Positions 6,556-12,416 of a DNA stretch of 13,369 bases are shown one piece after another. The notes beneath the pieces are model-generated. The model was given only the letters and a program-made list of their open reading frames with translations, searched no databases and was not told the origin of the DNA. This stretch comes from UM-FILTER-42-14 sp964586055 (GTDB taxonomy: Bacteria > Patescibacteriota > Microgenomatia > UBA1400 > PJMF01), in assembly GCA_964586055.1 (NCBI GenBank), contig CAZPFX010000023.1, positions 1 to 13,369 of the forward strand, read 5' to 3'. Made by a program: the position numbers and the translations under genes. Numbering within the stretch: the first letter of the stretch is position 1; every line of letters begins with the position of its first letter.

Positions 6556-7566
6556 TCACTTTAAAGTCGTCACCCCTCTGGACATTTTCACCTCCTTCTC
6601 GTCCAAAACAATCTCTTTTGAAATAGGATCAATTGTAGCCTCAACTACTAATCCCGTCTGAACTTCCTCACTAAAATACTGATCGAAAATAAAATTACCA
6701 AGACTGTAATAGACCTGTTTTCCCTCAAAGCTCTCGGTCTGTTGAATGACGTGAGGATGTGATCCAATAATAAGGTCTGCTCCGGCAACCATCATTTTCT
6801 GAGTCTGAGCTTGGATGACAGCGTTGGCTTCAGTTTCATACTCCAATCCCCAGTGGGTATAGACGAACACCAAGTCAGCCTGAGTTTTCCATAAACGAAT
6901 ATCTTCAAGAGCGGCATTCAGCCCAGGACCTAAAAACTGATTGTAGTTAACAAATGCAACGGAAATGTTTTCATTTTTATAAACAAAAACCTGTGACTGC
7001 TTTTCTTCTTTAAAATAGGGCACTTGACCAAACCAATCAATTCCAGCTCCATCTAAGAAATCAACTGTCTGCTTAAAACCATCTTCACCAAAATTATTTA
7101 TGTGATTATTTCCTAGATTCGTCACCAAATGATGTTTTTTAAGGATAGGAATAATTTCAGGAGAGAAAGTAAAAATATAGTTTCTGGTAGAACCAACCTC
7201 ACTACCAACCGACAAAGACTCATTATCTGTGATCGGACCCTCGAGATTGCCAACCACTATATCAGCGGCAGACAAATAATTTTGCAACTCAAGTCCCAAG
7301 ACTGCTTCATAACCATCCGGACTTCTATCCGCTAAAACGCGTATGTCGCGGTCAAACTGCATGTCGCCTACGAAAATAATTTTTAGAGGATCCAACTTTT
7401 CTTCTTCTTGGACTTCATCAACTAATTCAGGAACTGATGTCTCGGCGATCTGAACTGGATACCGCTTCTCAGCTTCAAAAATACCGAATCGAGACATTAA
7501 AAACAGAGATGTGGCTGAGATGATGAGAAGCAGTGAAAAAAATAAAGCAACATTTTTCAATTTCAT
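6556..7566 (-). CDS. CapA-like metallophosphoesterase (PGA_cap family), membrane-anchored
   Basis: A 336-residue protein of the poly-gamma-glutamate capsule CapA/PgsA family. An N-terminal hydrophobic segment (6-25) anchors or exports it, followed by an acidic linker (43-57). The metallophosphatase motifs appear in order: G67-D68-M-Q-F-D72, G-N-L-E109-G-P, L-G-N-N153-H-I-N-N, T-H238-W-G, G-S-H270-P-H272 and S-L-G-N291-F-I-F-D. These should bind two metal ions outside the membrane. In the classical CapBCA system CapA works with the Mur-type ligase CapB and with CapC; neither is here, but two ATP-grasp ligase genes lie in the same block, so a peptide or cell-surface polymer role is possible but unproven. 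The start ATG at 7564-7566 follows a shared divergent promoter region. Stop is TGA, evidence for the standard code. Confidence 0.88.
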   Translation of the reverse strand: MKLKNVALFFSLLLIISATSLFLMSRFGIFEAEKRYPVQIAETSVPELVDEVQEEEKLDPLKIIFVGDMQFDRDIRVLADRSPDGYEAVLGLELQNYLSAADIVVGNLEGPITDNESLSVGSEVGSTRNYIFTFSPEIIPILKKHHLVTNLGNNHINNFGEDGFKQTVDFLDGAGIDWFGQVPYFKEEKQSQVFVYKNENISVAFVNYNQFLGPGLNAALEDIRLWKTQADLVFVYTHWGLEYETEANAVIQAQTQKMMVAGADLIIGSHPHVIQQTESFEGKQVYYSLGNFIFDQYFSEEVQTGLVVEATIDPISKEIVLDEKEVKMSRGVTTLK

Positions 7567-7577
7567 ATATTCTCAAG

Positions 7578-7625
7578 TAGTAACTGATAGTATACTAATA
7601 AGGTAAAAATAAAGACTTAGTAACT
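7578..7625. repeat. direct repeat TAGTAACT, 40 bp period, in a divergent promoter
   Basis: TAGTAACT occurs at 7578-7585 and 7618-7625, exactly 40 bp apart (close to four helical turns); the match extends to ten of eleven bases (then G/A, AT). The two copies bracket the -10 palindrome between the CapA-like gene and the small membrane protein gene. Could be paired protein-binding sites; chance is not excluded. Confidence 0.35.
7588..7597. promoter_or_regulatory. palindromic overlapping divergent -10 elements (TAGTATACTA)
   Basis: The perfect 10-bp palindrome TAGTATACTA contains TATACT on both strands: plus strand 7591-7596 for the small membrane protein gene and minus strand 7589-7594 for the CapA-like gene. 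RNA polymerase could use only one direction at a time. No convincing -35 was found on either side. Confidence 0.4.
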
Positions 7626-7626
7626 A

Positions 7627-7905
7627 ATGTTCAGATTCAGCAAGCCCTTCTCGATATTCTATACAAAAAAAACTTTCAGTCAGAAGGTTAGAGCTCAGAA
7701 CAAAAAGTTTGAACCAGAGTTGCGTGAGTTAGTCATTAAAAGAAAAACAGCTTTTTCAATTATAAGTTTCGCCATCGGCACAGTTCTAATCGGAAATTTC
7801 GCCTGGCACTTACTCTCTACAAGAATGGGAATCTGGGCCACAGGACTTCTTGGCCTTACCTTATTTGTAGTTGGGGGCGTTCTTCACAGAGAGTTTAGGA
7901 AGTAG
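7627..7905 (+). CDS. small two-TM membrane protein of unknown function (92 aa)
   Basis: The product starts with a basic cytosolic stretch rich in Phe and Lys (1-40, including E-P-E-L-R-E-L), followed by two membrane segments at about 42-62 and 68-86, with a short loop S-T-R-M-G between them and a basic tail H-R-E-F-R-K. The positive-inside rule puts both termini in the cytoplasm. No motif identifies a family. It is a single-gene unit: it is divergent from the CapA-like gene, with a shared palindromic -10 region, and convergent with the dual ATP-grasp gene 22 bp downstream. No Shine-Dalgarno sequence lies at a normal distance; AAGG at 7600-7603 is 23 nt away. The membrane pattern and defined boundaries make it a likely real gene; function unknown. 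Confidence 0.7.
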   Translation: MFRFSKPFSIFYTKKTFSQKVRAQNKKFEPELRELVIKRKTAFSIISFAIGTVLIGNFAWHLLSTRMGIWATGLLGLTLFVVGGVLHREFRK

Positions 7906-7933
7906 GGGATTCTAGCGACCCAAAGCCCTACTT
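7900..7933. terminator. possible bidirectional terminator: inverted repeat AAGTAGGG / CCCTACTT
   Basis: A perfect 8-bp inverted repeat (7900-7907 and 7926-7933) with an 18-nt loop spans the convergent ends of two genes. Each arm contains one gene's TAG stop codon (7903-7905 on plus, 7928-7930 on minus). No T-run follows on either strand, so this is at best a weak or factor-assisted terminator. Confidence 0.35.
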
Positions 7934-10339
7934 AATAACGGGCTGTAGATGAGCATATGGGCGCTCGTCTCGATATCGATTAATAGCCAAAGAAATTATT
8001 TTTTCAAGAAAATCTGGATAGCTCAGGCCGTCAATCTCAGCCACTTCTGGCACGCAACGACCTCTGTTAATTGATGGATTGGGATTTAATTCTAAAACGT
8101 GAGGATTTCCCGACTGGTCTAACTTAACGTCAACTCGACCATAATCATGGGCCCCAAGAATTAGAAACGTATCAAGAGAAATTTCAGAAATTAGCTTGAT
8201 AAGCTTAGAACTAACATTTTTTGGTGGTCTCTCAACTATCAAAGTAGGATCGTTATCAAGATTTATATCTTCTCCATACTTATCTTCAAACGTTAAAATG
8301 TGCCATCTATCCCGGGAGAATTTGTCATATATGGTTCTATCTAAAGGCAAGACTCTCAAATCGTCATTCTCATTTCCAAGAATTGACACTGCGTATTCAT
8401 CTCCCGGCAAGTATTCCTCTATTAGAGCAGGCCTCTTGAGCTCATGCAACATATACTCAAGCTGTCTCTTTAGTTCTTTTTCATTAGTCACCACTGATTC
8501 TTGAGTTATCCCTATTGAGTCGTCAGAGTTTCCTGGCTTTACTATCAAAGGATAAACAAAATCAGTTCGAAGCTTGTCTGTCATTTCATACATGTAGTCC
8601 CATTTAGCAGTGGGAATTTGATGATAAGTAAGTAACTTCTTAACTCGAATTTTGTCAATACAAAACCCTAAAGTAAAGGGGTTTGAACCTGTATAAGGAA
8701 TCTGCATCGCATCCAAAATGCTAGCAATATGTGGCTCCAATAAGCTTGAGCCATTTATTCTTTCACCAACATTAAAAACTAAATCTATTGGCTGTGTCTG
8801 TAGAACAGAAATAGCTTCTGGAAGATTATTAAAGTCTACATAAGTTGTCTTGTAGCCGATCTCATTTAGAGTTTGCTCAATTGTTGTTCCAACAGCTCCA
8901 ATCTCACTCTCCACAGAGTCTCCGCCGTTGACGACTCTATTACAAGCAATTCCAATATTCAGCTGTCTTTGTTTTTTCTTCGAAGATGCGCGGAGCTTTA
9001 TCAATCTTGCCTCACCCATGATCGACTGCTGTGAAACTTTAGCTGACTTAAATCTGCTCGAACGTTTTGTCTTGCCAATGACTGATAGACTAGAAAATGG
9101 AATAACTTCGAACTGGACTAGCTTCTTGGCCTCTTCTAAATTTTCACTTGCATCAATTGGATTGTCTCCCATGGCAGTCATCCAACCGAGATACTCAAAG
9201 CCATCGGGTGGCGCTAGAACAGAATCGCCAACTTCTTTATAAAAATAATATTGATCAACTCTGAGCTCTTTGGGCCAAGATTCAGGCACCGAATAACTTG
9301 ACAAAATCGCTGATCTTTCAGAAACAAAATTAGTACTAGCCATATATGAAAACGGTTCTTGTGGCTTAACAATTGTGGGAAAATACTCACCCAGAGCGAT
9401 TTTTACGGCAGAGTCGATCATGTCTACATGCCAAACTTGTTTCGGCAACCAGTAAACTTCATCTCCACCCATTCTCAAATTGACTTCAATAGGAACCGGA
9501 CCTGTCTTAGAGTACTTAGCCTCAAAGTGAATACAGCCGTCTCTAACCCCAGCTCTCTCTAAAACATTTTCAGCAATACTAAGAAGCTCTTTTTGTTGGC
9601 TGTCTGGAAGATTGGACGGGCAAATCATCCCAGATTCAATGAAGTATGGCTCTTGAGTCGAAAGATTGTCTGTAATTGACCAAAACTTGGTCTTTCCATT
9701 TTGGATAAGTAGATCAACATCCACCTCATCCCCCTCTATAAACTCCTCCATCAAAAGCTGAATTCCGTCATGCAGAGAAGACTCCGTCTGAACATTAATA
9801 TTCTGCCTTATATACTTCCAGATTTGGAACACCTCATCAGAATCTTCCGCCTTAACAACGTATGAGCTCATGCTACCAAGGGTTGGCTTAATCACAACTG
9901 GAAATTTAAAATTTTCCACTGCTACTTTCAATTCATCCTCAGAATTAACCAAAGTGTGTTTGGGCGTCGCAACACCAATGCTTTCACAAAATTCACGCAT
10001 CTTGAACTTATTTCTCAAGTTAATTGCGATCTGATGAGGAATGCCAGTTAGATGAAGCTCATCTACTATCTTGGAAGTCAAAAGAACGTCATCCTCCCAG
10101 AAAGTTATCACTCCATCGATGCGATTTTTATGGGAATACTTAACCACAGCTTCAACAGCTAATCTATGTGAAAATGTGTCTGCAATTATCCATTCATCCA
10201 CATATTGAGCGGCCCAATTGATTTCCTTGTTTAGAACAACAATTCTGAGATCTTTTCTGCGCTTCAACTGCTTGAAAATAAATCTTTTATGGTCGTAACC
10301 TGTGTTAACTATGAGAAGGGTTTTAATGTTTTGATTCAT
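7928..10339 (-). CDS. bimodular ATP-grasp ligase: amino-acid-ligase-like domain fused to D-Ala-D-Ala-ligase-like domain
   Basis: An 803-residue cytosolic protein with two distinct ATP-grasp modules. Module 1 (about 1-420) resembles carbamoyl-phosphate-synthase-type L-amino acid ligases: V-V-I-K151-P-T-L-G-S, M-E198-E199-F-I-E-G-D-E-V-D, H-F-E273-A-K and I-E285-V-N287-L-R289-M-G-G-D. A Lys/Arg-rich linker follows (421-459). Module 2 (460-790) resembles Ddl: N-G-G-D-S-V-E-S-E, I-P-Y-T-G-S-N-P, D-K-I-R-V-K, V-K601-P-G-N-S-D-D-S, I-E641-E642-Y-L-P-G-D-E, R-V-D737-V-K and L-E750-L-N752-P-N-P. ATP lysine and Mg-binding acidic/Asn residues are present in both, so both may be active. Such enzymes activate a carboxylate as acyl-phosphate and join it to an amine. 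Substrates are unknown; a dipeptide or tripeptide-like product is plausible. Start ATG at 10337-10339, no Shine-Dalgarno. Single-gene unit. Confidence 0.88.
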   Translation of the reverse strand: MNQNIKTLLIVNTGYDHKRFIFKQLKRRKDLRIVVLNKEINWAAQYVDEWIIADTFSHRLAVEAVVKYSHKNRIDGVITFWEDDVLLTSKIVDELHLTGIPHQIAINLRNKFKMREFCESIGVATPKHTLVNSEDELKVAVENFKFPVVIKPTLGSMSSYVVKAEDSDEVFQIWKYIRQNINVQTESSLHDGIQLLMEEFIEGDEVDVDLLIQNGKTKFWSITDNLSTQEPYFIESGMICPSNLPDSQQKELLSIAENVLERAGVRDGCIHFEAKYSKTGPVPIEVNLRMGGDEVYWLPKQVWHVDMIDSAVKIALGEYFPTIVKPQEPFSYMASTNFVSERSAILSSYSVPESWPKELRVDQYYFYKEVGDSVLAPPDGFEYLGWMTAMGDNPIDASENLEEAKKLVQFEVIPFSSLSVIGKTKRSSRFKSAKVSQQSIMGEARLIKLRASSKKKQRQLNIGIACNRVVNGGDSVESEIGAVGTTIEQTLNEIGYKTTYVDFNNLPEAISVLQTQPIDLVFNVGERINGSSLLEPHIASILDAMQIPYTGSNPFTLGFCIDKIRVKKLLTYHQIPTAKWDYMYEMTDKLRTDFVYPLIVKPGNSDDSIGITQESVVTNEKELKRQLEYMLHELKRPALIEEYLPGDEYAVSILGNENDDLRVLPLDRTIYDKFSRDRWHILTFEDKYGEDINLDNDPTLIVERPPKNVSSKLIKLISEISLDTFLILGAHDYGRVDVKLDQSGNPHVLELNPNPSINRGRCVPEVAEIDGLSYPDFLEKIISLAINRYRDERPYAHLQPVIK

Positions 10340-10347
10340 TAGTTGCC

Positions 10348-10375
10348 AAGCTCAGCAATTTCTCTCTAAGCTCAG
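10348..10375. repeat. direct repeat AAGCTCAG, 20 bp period, upstream of the dual ATP-grasp gene
   Basis: AAGCTCAG occurs at 10348-10355 and 10368-10375, exactly 20 bp apart (near two helical turns), just upstream of the minus-strand start at 10339. It may be a pair of binding sites for a regulator or the leader of that gene. Eight-base repeats can arise by chance in 130 bp, so this is weak. Confidence 0.3.
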
Positions 10376-10438
10376 TATGAAAGGTAATTTTACAAGTTTT
10401 TTCTAAAGAATATAGTGGGAGATTTTAAAGAATTAGGA

Positions 10439-10444
10439 TACAAT
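10439..10444 (+). promoter_or_regulatory. -10 element (TACAAT) of the MsrB gene
   Basis: GGA-TACAAT predicts a start at about 10451 and a leader of about 20 nt before the ATG at 10471. GGAG at 10456-10459 would be a Shine-Dalgarno sequence 11 nt from the ATG, a little far. No -35 is seen. Confidence 0.45.
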
Positions 10445-10449
10445 GCTCC

Positions 10450-10465
10450 TGATCTGGAGAGATCA
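10450..10465 (+). promoter_or_regulatory. leader hairpin with Shine-Dalgarno in the loop (TGATCT-GGAG-AGATCA)
   Basis: A perfect 6-bp inverted repeat surrounds GGAG, exposing it in the loop. The upstream CTCC (10446-10449) could instead pair with GGAG and hide it. The two folds exclude each other. Whether CTCC is in the transcript depends on the exact start site, which the -10 places about 2 to 5 nt too far downstream. As DNA, the palindrome could also be an operator. Confidence 0.35.
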
Positions 10466-10470
10466 TCTGA

Positions 10471-11022
10471 ATGACAACCAACTTCCCAAAATTAGCACTA
10501 ATCATAGGTTCCATCGCCGTTCTCATTTTTGCCAGTATCTTAGTAAAAACAAAACTTAATCAGGAGAACGAAGATATGGGACAGACAATTTTAAAATCGA
10601 AACTAACCGAGATGCAGTATAAAGTCACCCAAGAGGAGGCGACTGAGCCAGCATTTAAGAATGAATATTGGGATAATAAGGAAGACGGAATTTATGTCGA
10701 CGTTGTCTCTGGCGAACCCTTATTTAGCTCTACTGACAAATATGATTCAAATTCGGGTTGGCCTAGTTTTGTAAAACCAATTGATAAGAAGAGTGTAATT
10801 GAAAAAGTTGATAAAAATCTGTTCTCAGAGCGAACCGAAATTAGAAGTGCCACGGCGAACTCTCACCTTGGTCACGTCTTCCCAGACGGACCAACTGACG
10901 GAAGTATGGGCGTCGAGCCAACAGGGGAGAGATACTGCATAAACTCCGCGGCCTTGAGATTTGTTCCCAAAGAGAAACTTGCTGAAGAGGGTTATGAAGA
11001 GTACCTATCTTTGTTTAACTAA
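10471..11022 (+). CDS. msrB: membrane-anchored peptide-methionine (R)-S-oxide reductase MsrB, single cysteine
   Basis: Reduces the R-sulfoxide of methionine in damaged proteins, here probably outside the cytoplasm. A membrane anchor (8-25) precedes the SelR/MsrB domain (44-181), which has all the signatures: G-I-Y-V-D, E-P-L-F, S-G-W97-P-S-F, R-S-A-T-A-N-S-H132-L-G-H135-V-F-P-D-G-P and the catalytic R-Y-C156-I-N. The two zinc CxxC motifs of many MsrBs are absent (D77 and S80 stand at the first). C156 is the only cysteine in the protein: the position before G-W-P-S-F that in some MsrBs holds the recycling cysteine is S95. The enzyme must thus be re-reduced directly by an external thiol or partner. 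The long start is chosen because the anchor would be lost from the internal Met at 36. It is convergent with the second ATP-grasp gene, 8 bp away. Confidence 0.92.
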   Translation: MTTNFPKLALIIGSIAVLIFASILVKTKLNQENEDMGQTILKSKLTEMQYKVTQEEATEPAFKNEYWDNKEDGIYVDVVSGEPLFSSTDKYDSNSGWPSFVKPIDKKSVIEKVDKNLFSERTEIRSATANSHLGHVFPDGPTDGSMGVEPTGERYCINSAALRFVPKEKLAEEGYEEYLSLFN

Positions 11023-11030
11023 GCTGGAAA

Positions 11031-12179
11031 TTACGAAAATATTATCCCAAGGTCTGAGCACAGATCTTCCCAGATAAGATCGAGGTCTCTTTCTGATCCT
11101 GCAAATGACACGTAGCCATATCTAAAAGTGTAAGCATCTTGCGATTGCTCTGAAAGTTTTTTACCTTCTTTCGCCAAAACAACCAAGTCCAGGAGATTAT
11201 ATTTCTTCTTTAAATTCAAAATTTTCTCAACGTTTGGCGCCTTTAATACAAGGGCGTCCTCATCTCTTCTAAAAACTCGAATTCTAGCCTCTCGATTACT
11301 TTTGCCCTGAGCCATTCCGCAAGTCCTCCCAAGTGAGGTCTCAATAATCAAGTTAAGGTAGCTAATATTCTTTGCATAATTAATTATTTGGATAAATTGA
11401 GCCGAGGGACGAGAGTTACATTCAATAACGATAATTTTTCCATCATCCATTAAGAAAAACTCAATATTTATACAAGCTCTATCTATTCCGGTCATGCTAA
11501 CAATCGATTCGGCGATTTTTTGCACCTTTCGAGCCATGTCCTCATCTTCAACTGGAGTAACAAATTCGTAGAAACTCGTCTTTGATGAATTGTAAATAGT
11601 CTTTGTTATAGCCACTAGCTTGATATTTCCGTCCAATACACAAAAGTCAGCTGTAAATTGATCTGACGAGATATAAGGCTGGATAATTATGATTTGATTG
11701 TCTCGCAAACTCTTCTTATAAGAAACGAGCTCCTCTTCTGAGTCTATTCTTTCCGCATTTTTTGATAGAGAACCGCGCGATGGCTTAGCAAAAGCTGGGT
11801 AACTAAATGGCAAAACTGGAGCGTCTCCATCAGCTGGGACGCTGACAAACTCAGGAATTGGAATATTCCACTCCTTGGAAAGATTAAGAAAAATCAATTT
11901 ATCCTGAATCTTTAGGATGGATGACGAGCTTGTTGCCTTCAGGCCGAACTTCTCATTTATTAAAGCTGCAATGAGACTCGGTCTGTCAGACATACCGAAG
12001 ACAAGATCTATATCTTTTTGATTGGAAGTTAATATTTTTTCAACTCTAGAAATCTCTTCTAGAACTGGTGTTTTCGAGCTCGTGCCAATGAAAATAAAAC
12101 TAATTTCGGGGAAATAAAAGTCTTTGAAAAGATCCTTGTATCTATCAATACTTGGTGTTAGAACTGCAATTTTTTGCAT
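11031..12179 (-). CDS. single-module ATP-grasp ligase (carboxylate-amine ligase-like)
   Basis: A 382-residue cytosolic protein. Residues 1-90 form an N-terminal nucleotide-binding-like domain (I-A-V-L-T-P-S-I-D-R; V-F-G-M-S-D-R), followed by the ATP-grasp fold: D-K-L-I-F-L-N-L-S, Y-P-A-F-A-K132-P-S-R-G-S, I-I-Q-P-Y-I-S-S-D-Q-F, I-N-I-E240-F-F and I-E253-C-N255-S-R257-P-S-A-Q-F. The Lys and the E/N metal ligands are kept, so it should make an acyl-phosphate and condense it with an amine. It is closest in style to CPSase-like amino-acid ligases and resembles module 1 of the 803-residue neighbour, though the terminal motif is SRPSAQF rather than RMGGD. Substrates unknown. Its gene lies between MsrB (convergent, 8 bp) and tRNA-Ser (divergent). 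Paired inverted repeats sit upstream of its ATG. It could act with the dual ligase, but the two are separate units. Confidence 0.85.
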   Translation of the reverse strand: MQKIAVLTPSIDRYKDLFKDFYFPEISFIFIGTSSKTPVLEEISRVEKILTSNQKDIDLVFGMSDRPSLIAALINEKFGLKATSSSSILKIQDKLIFLNLSKEWNIPIPEFVSVPADGDAPVLPFSYPAFAKPSRGSLSKNAERIDSEEELVSYKKSLRDNQIIIIQPYISSDQFTADFCVLDGNIKLVAITKTIYNSSKTSFYEFVTPVEDEDMARKVQKIAESIVSMTGIDRACINIEFFLMDDGKIIVIECNSRPSAQFIQIINYAKNISYLNLIIETSLGRTCGMAQGKSNREARIRVFRRDEDALVLKAPNVEKILNLKKKYNLLDLVVLAKEGKKLSEQSQDAYTFRYGYVSFAGSERDLDLIWEDLCSDLGIIFS

Positions 12180-12197
12180 CTATAGACCTGAAATATC

Positions 12198-12237
12198 TCT
12201 CCTTACTTAGGAGAATTATTAATCCTACATTAGGATT
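12198..12237. repeat. two tandem dyads with TCCT-N5-AGGA core, 23 bp apart
   Basis: TCTCCT-TACTT-AGGAGA (12198-12214) and AATCCT-ACATT-AGGATT (12221-12237) are perfect 6-bp dyads with 5-bp spacers and the same TCCT/TTAGGA core. They lie between the divergent ATP-grasp gene and tRNA-Ser. As DNA they could be a double operator; on the minus strand they would be two adjacent leader hairpins, one containing AAGGAG. Confidence 0.5.
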
Positions 12238-12258
12238 CCTTATTTTGCCAATTACTAA

Positions 12259-12267
12259 TGCTACAAT
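12259..12267 (+). promoter_or_regulatory. extended -10 element of tRNA-Ser(GGA)
   Basis: TG-C-TACAAT ends 9 nt before the tRNA gene, so transcription should start within two or three bases of the mature 5' end. No -35 is visible at the standard distance. Confidence 0.55.
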
Positions 12268-12276
12268 AAGCACTCT

Positions 12277-12359
12277 GGAGGTGTCGCATAGTGGTCAATT
12301 GCACACGCTTGGAAAGCGTGACCGTTTTCGGTCCAAGGGTTCGAATCCCTTCACCTCCG
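12277..12359 (+). tRNA. tRNA-Ser (anticodon GGA)
   Basis: Acceptor GGAGGTG (12277-12283) pairs with CACCTCC (12352-12358), discriminator G at 12359. Anticodon stem CACGC/GCGTG holds loop TTGGAAA, anticodon GGA at 12311-12313, reading UCC/UCU. Variable arm is ACCG-TTTT-CGGT and T arm AAGGG-TTCGAAT-CCCTT. CCA is not encoded (CAA follows), unlike the other tRNA-Ser in the window, so CCA must be added by a nucleotidyltransferase. Confidence 0.95.
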
Positions 12360-12400
12360 CAAATACTCTCACAACCAGAAACTCACCTCTCGCTCAGAGA

Positions 12401-12409
12401 TGCTAAGAT
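12401..12409 (+). promoter_or_regulatory. extended -10 element of the GNAT gene (leaderless start)
   Basis: TG-C-TAAGAT ends 7 nt before the ATG at 12417, placing the transcription start at the start codon. The 15-nt string from 12401 recurs at 13337 with one mismatch. No Shine-Dalgarno sequence or -35 is present. Confidence 0.5.
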
Positions 12410-12416
12410 AAAGACC

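Noticed and set aside
6545..6575. Terminator from ACTTTAAAGT and the T-rich stretch after the CapA-like gene
   Set aside because: The palindrome has no loop and sits in the last codons; pairing would be too weak for an intrinsic terminator.
7129..7335. 68-codon plus-strand ORF opposite the CapA-like gene
   Set aside because: Antisense shadow of a gene with all metallophosphatase motifs.
7924..7944. AGCCC/GGGCT hairpin at the end of the dual ATP-grasp gene
   Set aside because: Only 5 bp, inside coding sequence and conflicting with the better AAGTAGGG/CCCTACTT pairing.
8196..9562. Plus-strand ORFs of 67 to 104 codons opposite the dual ATP-grasp gene
   Set aside because: Antisense shadows; the opposite frame has intact catalytic motifs throughout.
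6458..12359. Integrative element between the two tRNA-Ser genes
   Set aside because: No integrase, recombinase, excisionase or att-like partial tRNA copy is present; the two tRNAs are complete genes with different anticodons.
12152..12406. 84-codon plus-strand ORF across the intergenic region
   Set aside because: It overlaps the ATP-grasp start, the twin dyads and the tRNA; the codons have no protein-like pattern.
12291..12416. N-terminal extension of the GNAT gene by 42 codons
   Set aside because: These codons are the tRNA-Ser(GGA) sequence and its short spacer; they give the V-R-I-P-S-P-P string typical of translated tRNA. The promoter element and fold both support the ATG at 12417.
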